In this document: in pieces, positions 14,617 to 19,528 of the stretch
Position numbering within the stretch: position 1 is the first letter of the stretch
How the letters are laid out: each line of letters starts with the position of its first letter
Source: an uncultured Christensenella sp.
Lineage (GTDB): Bacteria > Bacillota > Clostridia > Christensenellales > UBA3700
Assembly (NCBI GenBank): GCA_910576875.1
Contig: CAJTKI010000027.1
Span: 1-19,528 of the forward strand
Length of the DNA stretch: 19,528 nt
Direction: 5' to 3'
The notes under the pieces: generated by a model
Databases searched by the model: none
Told to the model about the DNA's origin: nothing
The model's input: the letters and a program-made list of their open reading frames with translations, nothing else
Translations under genes and position numbers: made by a program

Positions 14617-15453
14617 ATGAAAAAGAAACTCGTTTTGATCATGATGCTGTCGGTGATGGTAATCACGACGGCGTTTGCGCTGGGCGCATGCAATCAGGAA
14701 TTCAAAGGATTCGACATCGAGGTCGCAAAAGCGGTCGGCGAAAAGCTCGGATTGGCAATCGACTTCAAGGAAATCGATTGGGGAACCAAGGAGATCGAAC
14801 TGGAAGCCAAGAACATCGATTTGATCTGGAACGGTCTGACGATCGACGACGAGCGCAAGGCGCAGATGTGCATCAGCACGCCGTATCTGTACAACAAGCA
14901 GGTCGCCGTCATTCGCAAACAGGACGCGGCGAAGTTTACCGATAAGGCGAGCCTTGCGACGGCAAACGGCATGACGTACGAGGACGGCAGCGCCGGCGAA
15001 AAGATTGCGGCGCAGGAATTCCCGAACGTGAACAGCAAGCCGTCCGCCAGCCAGATGCTTGCGTTTACCGCAGTCAAAGCGGGCACGTACGACGTCGTCA
15101 TCGTGGACTCGGTGCTGGCGGGATTCTACACCGGTACGGACACGAATTTCCAAGACCTGATGATCGTGGAAGGCGTTGTTTTGAGCGAAGAGCAGTACGG
15201 CGTTGCCGCGCGTAAGGAAGACATCGGCACGATGGACAAGATCAACACCGCGCTCAGCGAGCTGTATGCGGACGGCACGCTTGCCAAAATCGCCGCAAAG
15301 TACGGTTTGGAAAACGAACTGTGCGACTGCACGTACGTATCGCGTTGGGACAGCCTGAGCGATGCGGAAAAAGCGGGCTGGAACTATCTGACCCAAAAGG
15401 GCAACATCGTCGTCGGCTACACGCTGTACGCGCCGATCGCGTTCTTCGAATAA
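14617..15453 (+). CDS. Amino-acid ABC transporter binding lipoprotein, apparently circularly permuted
   Basis: This is a 278-residue class II (Venus-flytrap) solute-binding protein of the polar-amino-acid family (SBP_bac_3), anchored outside the membrane. A basic start (MKKK), a hydrophobic stretch and lipobox LGAC give lipidated Cys25. The core follows directly: GFDIEVAKAVGEKLG (31-45), NIDLIWNGLTIDDER (66-80), NKQVAVIRK (93-101), SAGEK (125-129), YDVVIVDSVLAGFY (158-171) and the final helix LAKIAAKYGL (222-231). The first beta strand and ligand loop that should open the mature domain are missing there. They appear at the C-terminus: GNIVVGYTLYAPIAFFE (262-278), preceded by DSLSDAEKAGWNYLTQK. 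The TAA comes straight after FFE, where relatives would continue into the GFDIEVAK helix. ATG 14617 follows AAGGAG. The family is certain and the permutation is strongly suggested; an assembly fault must be excluded. Confidence 0.9.
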   Translation: MKKKLVLIMMLSVMVITTAFALGACNQEFKGFDIEVAKAVGEKLGLAIDFKEIDWGTKEIELEAKNIDLIWNGLTIDDERKAQMCISTPYLYNKQVAVIRKQDAAKFTDKASLATANGMTYEDGSAGEKIAAQEFPNVNSKPSASQMLAFTAVKAGTYDVVIVDSVLAGFYTGTDTNFQDLMIVEGVVLSEEQYGVAARKEDIGTMDKINTALSELYADGTLAKIAAKYGLENELCDCTYVSRWDSLSDAEKAGWNYLTQKGNIVVGYTLYAPIAFFE

Positions 15454-15459
15454 AAAGTT

Positions 15460-15497
15460 GCGGGCGACGGCGGGCGCGGACGCTTGCCGTCGGCTGC
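15460..15497 (+). promoter_or_regulatory. Hairpin between binding-protein and permease genes
   Basis: GCGGGCGACGGC (15460-15471) pairs with GCCGTCGGCTGC (15486-15497) with one mismatch and one G-T pair, over a 14-base loop and with no T-run. Hairpins here often protect the 3' end of the binding-protein message, allowing more of it than of the permease. That role is inferred. Confidence 0.5.
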
Positions 15498-15510
15498 GGT
15501 ATGAGTACGT

Positions 15511-16161
15511 ATGTCATTTTTTGTTCGAGTAAACACGCAACTGTTGGAAGCGTCCCGCTATACGCTGGGATTGTTTGTGCTGACGCTCGTCATCGCGATT
15601 CCGCTCGGTATCCTGGTGGCGGCATGCGCGTTGTCGCGTTTTCGACCGATTCGGTATGCGACCAATACATTTATCTGGATCGTTCGCGGCACGCCGCTGA
15701 TGTTGCAGATCATCGTCGTCATGTACGGTCCGGGTCTGTTGCTGGGGATTCCGATCAAGAGCCAGTTTTTGGTCGCGGTGATCGCGTTCGGGATCAACTA
15801 TGCGGCGTATTTCGCCGAGATCTACCGCGGCGGCATTCTATCGATGCCCAAAGGACAGTATGAGGCGGGCACCGTGCTCGGCTTGTCCCGCGCGCAGATC
15901 AACGGCAGAATCGTTTTGCCGCAGGTCGTCAAACGCATTACGCCCGCGATGGGCAACGAGATCATTACGTTGGTCAAGGATACGTCGCTCGCCAGCGTCA
16001 TCGGCATCTCCGAGATCATCATGACCGCAAAAGGCATCGTCGCAACGTCGGCGATCATATGGCCGTTGTTCTACACGGCGGTATTCTATCTGGTCATGTG
16101 CGGCGTATTGACGCTGGTGTTCAAGGCGATCGAAAAGCGCATGAATTACTATAAGGTGTAA
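15511..16161 (+). CDS. Amino-acid ABC transporter permease, His/Glu/Gln/Arg family
   Basis: This is the membrane component of the importer, 216 residues, of the HisM/GlnP type that works as a dimer with the ATPase below. About five membrane helices are visible, starting YTLGLFVLTLVIAIPLGILVA and ending FYTAVFYLVMCGVLTLVF. The family motif IWIVRGTPLMLQ is at about 50-61. The EAA loop that docks on the ATPase reads YEAGTVLGLSRAQINGRIVLPQ (about 116-137), with the conserved Glu-Ala and Gly. ITLVKDTSLASVIG is also typical. ATG 15511 is the only ATG possible because an in-frame stop lies at 15502. Its ribosome site is poor (GCGG at best), so translation may depend on the gene upstream. It follows the binding-protein gene by 57 bases and precedes the ATPase by 8. 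Confidence 0.95.
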   Translation: MSFFVRVNTQLLEASRYTLGLFVLTLVIAIPLGILVAACALSRFRPIRYATNTFIWIVRGTPLMLQIIVVMYGPGLLLGIPIKSQFLVAVIAFGINYAAYFAEIYRGGILSMPKGQYEAGTVLGLSRAQINGRIVLPQVVKRITPAMGNEIITLVKDTSLASVIGISEIIMTAKGIVATSAIIWPLFYTAVFYLVMCGVLTLVFKAIEKRMNYYKV

Positions 16162-16169
16162 GGTGGAGC

Positions 16170-17294
16170 ATGGCGTTTTATCAGGTACGCAACGTATATA
16201 AGAGATTCGACGACACGCAGGTGCTGCGCGGCATCGATTTCGAGATGGAGCGCGGGCAGGTGCTTGCGATTATCGGATCGTCGGGCAGCGGCAAGACGAC
16301 GTTGTTGCGGTGTTTGAATTTTTTAGAAATCCCGGACAGCGCGTCGATCGAGCTGGAAGGCGAGACGCTGGTGGACATCGCGGATTCGGAAGCCGATCAG
16401 TCGTACGAACGGACGGGGTGGTATCAACGACGTTTGGCGCGGATTCGGGCGTTGCCCGAAGAGCAACAAGGCGCCGCGCTGCAAAAACTGCAAGACGGCG
16501 CGGAACGCCGTCGCGTGCGTCGTATCCGCCAGGATGCCGCCGCGCAGAACAAAATTCGATCCTTACGAGCGCGACAGGAAGCGACAGCGGACAAAGACCG
16601 CGCGCAGATCGCCCGTATGCCGCAGGAGCGTCAAGCGCGCGCGGAGCGTGCGGCGGCGCGTCGGTATCGGCGTTTCGAAACGCGGATCGCGGATCGAAAA
16701 AAACGGCAGGATCAGACCGTGCGCCAGCGCAGAGAAAAGGATTTTGCGGATGTGATTCGCGAAAACCGCGCGTATTTCGGATTCGTGTTTCAGTCGTTCC
16801 ATCTGTTTCCGCATTACAACGTTCTCGACAACGTGACGCTTGCCGCCGATTTGCGTTTGAAAGGGCGCAATCGCACAGACGAGCATGCGCAGATCGAAGC
16901 GCGCGCGATCGAGATTTTGGAGCGCGTCGGATTGGGCGATAAGTTGCGCGCGTATCCGTGCGAACTGTCGGGCGGACAGCAACAGCGCGTCGCGATCGCG
17001 CGGGCGTTGATTCTCGATCCGAAGATCTTGTGTTTCGACGAGCCGACGAGCGCGCTCGATCCGGAATTGACGCGCGAAGTGTTGCGCGTCATCCGCGATC
17101 TCAAACGCGACGGACGCACGATGATCGTCGTGACGCACGAGATGGAGTTTGCGCGTCGCGTCGCGGACAAAGTCATCTTTATGGCGGACGGCGTGATCGA
17201 AGAACAGGGCGCGCCCGATCAAATTTTCGACGATCCGCAACGGGATAAGACCAAGGCGTTCTTGCAAGAGTCGGAACGCGGACTGGACGATTAG
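16170..17294 (+). CDS. Amino-acid ABC transporter ATPase with a large Arg-rich insertion
   Basis: This GlnQ/HisP-type ATPase drives the importer. All core motifs are present: Walker A GSSGSGKTT (36-44), Q-loop FGFVFQSFHLFPHYN (Gln208), signature LSGGQQQR (from 266), Walker B ILCFDE (Asp290, catalytic Glu291), D-loop SALD and switch VVTHEMEFAR. The protein has 374 residues against a usual 240-260. The excess lies between ELEGETLVDIA and the Q-loop, at about residues 73-195 (bases 16386-16754). It is a hydrophilic, probably helical stretch with about 30 Arg plus many Gln, Glu, Asp and Ala, and without Cys or Gly-rich turns. The reading frame is intact and conserved sequence resumes at once, so this is an insertion, not a frameshift. 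It sits in the antiparallel beta subdomain, facing the cytosol. ATG 16170 has AAGGTGG ahead. Its stop is 8 bases before yerC. Confidence 0.95.
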   Translation: MAFYQVRNVYKRFDDTQVLRGIDFEMERGQVLAIIGSSGSGKTTLLRCLNFLEIPDSASIELEGETLVDIADSEADQSYERTGWYQRRLARIRALPEEQQGAALQKLQDGAERRRVRRIRQDAAAQNKIRSLRARQEATADKDRAQIARMPQERQARAERAAARRYRRFETRIADRKKRQDQTVRQRREKDFADVIRENRAYFGFVFQSFHLFPHYNVLDNVTLAADLRLKGRNRTDEHAQIEARAIEILERVGLGDKLRAYPCELSGGQQQRVAIARALILDPKILCFDEPTSALDPELTREVLRVIRDLKRDGRTMIVVTHEMEFARRVADKVIFMADGVIEEQGAPDQIFDDPQRDKTKAFLQESERGLDD

Positions 17295-17302
17295 GAGTGA
17301 CT

Positions 17303-17581
17303 ATGCAGGAGAGCGAACGGGAAAGCATGATCGCGCAGCTGTGCGATACGCTCGTACGGATGGAGACGGCGCAGGACTGTCGGTTGTTGTTGGACGATCT
17401 GTGCACGAACAAGGAAGTCGAGCAGATGGCGCAACGTCTGCGCGCCGCGCAGTTGCTGAAACAAGGACACACGTACGCGCAAGTCATCGAAGAGACCGAT
17501 ATTTCGTCGGCGACGCTTTCGCGCGTGTCGCGCTGTCTGAAATACGGCAAAGGATATCGCAAGTTCGTCGAATCCGAATAA
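17303..17581 (+). CDS. yerC: YerC/YecD-family TrpR-related regulator
   Basis: This is a 92-residue all-helical protein of the TrpR superfamily, YerC/YecD subgroup. Typical sequence includes LCDTLVRMETAQDCRLLLDDLCTNKE, MAQRLRAAQLLKQGHTYAQVIEE (start of the helix-turn-helix) and TDISSATLSRVSRCLKYGKGY (recognition helix). TrpR itself is a tryptophan-dependent repressor; the ligand and target of most YerC proteins are not established. A GTG at 17297 is in frame, but ATG 17303 sits five bases after AGGAG and is preferred. It starts 8 bases after the ATPase stop and precedes a strong terminator, so it is the last gene of the importer operon. That position makes control of the importer its most likely job, perhaps through the palindrome at 14552-14569 (inference). 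Confidence 0.93.
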   Translation: MQESERESMIAQLCDTLVRMETAQDCRLLLDDLCTNKEVEQMAQRLRAAQLLKQGHTYAQVIEETDISSATLSRVSRCLKYGKGYRKFVESE

Positions 17582-17607
17582 CGTTCGGATCGGCGCGTCG
17601 GTGCAAG

Positions 17608-17632
17608 ACGGAGCGAACAAGCTCCGTTTTTT
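17608..17632 (+). terminator. Terminator of the amino-acid importer operon
   Basis: ACGGAGC (17608-17614) pairs with GCTCCGT (17621-17627) over the loop GAACAA, with the T-run reaching 17632. It lies 26 bases after the yerC stop. Confidence 0.9.
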
Positions 17633-17633
17633 G

Positions 17634-17662
17634 TTGCCACGGCAAGCGCGGTGTGTTACAAT
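17634..17662 (+). promoter_or_regulatory. Promoter of mnmA
   Basis: TTGCCA (17634-17639), a 17-base spacer and TACAAT (17657-17662) begin one base after the preceding T-run and end 27 bases before the ATG at 17690. Confidence 0.8.
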
Positions 17663-17689
17663 ACAGGTATTCGGATCGGAGGTGCGCGT

Positions 17690-18775
17690 ATGGCAAAGCG
17701 GGTGGTCGTCGGCATGAGCGGCGGCGTGGACAGCTCTTTGGCGGCGGCGTTGTTGCAGGAACAGGGCTACGACGTGGTCGGGCTTTTTATGCGCAACTGG
17801 CACGAGACGGACGAAGGCGGCAATTGCAGCGCGGATCAGGATTTTTACGACGTGCGCAACGTTTGCAATCGGCTGGGGATTCCGTATTTCAGCGTGGACT
17901 TTGCCGATCAGTATTATCAACGCGTGTTTTTGCAGTTCGTCGAAGAGTATCGCAAAGGCCGTACGCCCAATCCGGACGTATTGTGCAATCGCGAGATCAA
18001 ATTCGATCCGTTCGTCAAGCAGGCGCTCGCAATGGGCGCGGACTACATCGCGACGGGACATTATTGCAACGTGCGGCATGCGGACGACGGATACCATTAT
18101 CTGTGCAGAGCGGCAGACGACAACAAGGATCAGACGTATTTTCTCAATCAGGTCACGAGCGAACAACTATCTAAGATATTGTTTCCGTTGGGCGACTTGG
18201 ACAAGCCGACCGTGCGCGCGCTTGCGCAAAAATACGGACTTTCGACGGCACAGAAAAAAGACAGTACCGGAATTTGTTTTATCGGCGAGCGCAATTTCCG
18301 TCAATTTTTGTCTCAATATATTCCGATGCGGCGCGGCGAAATCCGCACGCGCGACGGCGCGGTCGTCGGCGAACACGAAGGCGTGTTCTATTATACGCTC
18401 GGACAGCGGCGCGGACTGGGAATCGGCGGTTGCGGCAACGGCGAAAGATGGTTTGTCGTGGATAAGGACGTCGAACGCAATATTTTGTACGTCTCGCAGG
18501 GCGATCAGTCCGAGTTGTACCGCAACGCATTGGAATGCGACGATTTTCATGTGATTGCAAAACCGCTTGCGGACGCGGAGTTCGACTGCGAAGTGCGCAT
18601 CCGTCATCGTCAACCGTTGCAGCGCGCGCGGGCGATTCGGCTGGCGTCGGGCGGACTGCGGATCGAGTTCGAGCACGCGCAACGCGCGATCGCGCCGGGA
18701 CAGTACGCGGTCGCGTATGTCGGGGACGTCTGCATCGGCGGCGGCGTGATCGAACGGGCATTGCAGGTCGAGTGA
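17690..18775 (+). CDS. mnmA: tRNA-uridine 2-sulfurtransferase MnmA
   Basis: MnmA thiolates U34 of tRNA-Lys, -Glu and -Gln (the s2U modification), using ATP to adenylate the base and sulfur relayed from a cysteine desulfurase. The 361-residue product has the normal length and order. The PP-loop GMSGGVDSS lies near the start, followed by GLFMRNW and the tRNA-binding region. The first catalytic Cys99 is in NPDVLCNREIKF, and the second, Cys196, in DSTGICFIGERNF. The C-terminal domain contains YYTLGQRRGLGIGG and the final barrel. ATG 17690 follows GGAGG at 7 bases. The longer open frame from 17651 starts inside the promoter and is rejected. It is monocistronic, with its own promoter and terminator, directly upstream of the rRNA operon. 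Confidence 0.98.
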   Translation: MAKRVVVGMSGGVDSSLAAALLQEQGYDVVGLFMRNWHETDEGGNCSADQDFYDVRNVCNRLGIPYFSVDFADQYYQRVFLQFVEEYRKGRTPNPDVLCNREIKFDPFVKQALAMGADYIATGHYCNVRHADDGYHYLCRAADDNKDQTYFLNQVTSEQLSKILFPLGDLDKPTVRALAQKYGLSTAQKKDSTGICFIGERNFRQFLSQYIPMRRGEIRTRDGAVVGEHEGVFYYTLGQRRGLGIGGCGNGERWFVVDKDVERNILYVSQGDQSELYRNALECDDFHVIAKPLADAEFDCEVRIRHRQPLQRARAIRLASGGLRIEFEHAQRAIAPGQYAVAYVGDVCIGGGVIERALQVE

Positions 18776-18810
18776 ACGCGTCGACGGCGCACGGCGAAGA
18801 CAGAGCGAAC

Positions 18811-18835
18811 CGACGCGAAACGGCGTCGTTTTTTT
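18811..18835 (+). terminator. Terminator of mnmA
   Basis: CGACGC (18811-18816) pairs with GCGTCG (18823-18828) over the loop GAAACG and is followed by seven T (18829-18835). It lies 36 bases after the stop codon. Confidence 0.85.
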
Positions 18836-18892
18836 GATGCAAAACCGCGCGTCGGACGCGGAAAAATGCAGCGCTTAGCAGATAAAACGCGG

Positions 18893-18955
18893 GTAAAAAT
18901 TTTTTTGAAAAGGTGATACAAAAACATTGACAGAATCGGATCGCTGTGATATGCT
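18893..18955 (+). promoter_or_regulatory. rRNA operon promoter with A/T-rich upstream region
   Basis: Consensus TTGACA (18927-18932), a 17-base spacer and TATGCT (18950-18955) form the promoter. The stretch 18893-18925 is A/T-rich with runs of A and T, resembling an UP element that binds the RNA polymerase alpha subunit. The -10 is less perfect than those of the protein genes nearby. Confidence 0.8.
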
Positions 18956-18961
18956 ATAAAA

Positions 18962-19118
18962 GCTGTCCCGAAGAGGGGATAGCAAGCACCTTAACAACTA
19001 AACAGAGAGAGTAAGAAAGCGAGAAGTTTCGGAAAGAAAGAAACAGAAAGCTTTAAACTTTAGCAAGTGTACAGAATGAACACATAAAAGCTAGTCAATT
19101 GTTTAAAGAGTTAAGATT
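18962..19118 (+). other. rRNA transcript leader with a hairpin at its 5' end
   Basis: This is the untranslated leader of the rRNA transcript, about 155 bases, A-rich and purine-biased, with no gene. Right at the expected first base, GCTGTCCC (18962-18969) pairs with GGGATAGC (18976-18983, one G-T pair) over the loop GAAGAG. The leader should also hold antitermination and 16S processing elements, but I cannot delimit a boxA by eye. The 3' half of any processing stem lies outside the window. Confidence 0.6.

Positions 19119-19528
<410 letters not shown>

Noticed and set aside
14617..15453. Binding protein as a frameshifted or truncated pseudogene
   Set aside because: The signal peptide, core and final helix are intact in one frame. 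The missing N-terminal strand is present at the C-terminus, and the sequence after the stop shows no leftover binding-protein coding in any frame.
16386..16754. ATPase insertion as a frameshift artefact
   Set aside because: The frame is the same before and after, conserved motifs resume cleanly, and the insert codons have the bias of the neighbouring genes.

Overview
This is a chromosomal stretch of a low-to-mid-GC bacterium whose signals look like Bacillota/Clostridia. Promoters are of the TTGNNN-N16-18-TATAAT type, Shine-Dalgarno sites are AGGAG-like, intrinsic terminators are strong, the tRNA has an encoded CCA, and the partial 16S rRNA is clostridial in appearance. The order cannot be fixed without a search; I lean towards an uncultured gut clostridium of the Christensenellales type (inference only). 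I see no phage, insertion sequence or CRISPR array, and the window reads as ordinary core chromosome with a few unusual proteins.

Layout. 1-245: the tail of a metallo-beta-lactamase-fold protein. 361-1908: transcription terminator Rho, with an AT-hook-like basic insert. 2053-4488 (minus): a GH3 beta-glucosidase with its own promoter and terminator. 4650-4940 (plus) and 4915-5157 (minus): a small unknown protein and an XRE-type regulator whose ends overlap tail to tail. 5352-9295: a two-gene heterodimeric ABC exporter with one degenerate and one consensus ATP site. 9565-9641: tRNA-Arg(CCG). 9895-10425: mscL. 10696-13734: a LacZ-type GH2 beta-galactosidase. 14131-14430 (minus): a small three-span membrane protein. 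14617-17581: an amino-acid ABC importer operon (lipoprotein, permease, ATPase) ending in a TrpR-like YerC gene. 17690-18775: mnmA. 18927-end: an rRNA promoter, leader and the first ~410 nt of 16S rRNA.

The part most worth attention is the amino-acid importer operon. Its binding protein appears circularly permuted: the segment that normally opens the mature domain lies at the extreme C-terminus, and the lipobox Cys is joined directly to the next element. Its ATPase carries an Arg-rich insertion of about 120 residues between Walker A and the Q-loop. An 18-bp inverted repeat fills the spacer of the operon's promoter, and a TrpR-family protein is encoded as the last gene. Together these suggest an unusual, possibly self-regulated amino-acid uptake system. 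The two glycosidases (GH3 and GH2) are separately promoted and point to use of beta-linked glucosides and galactosides.
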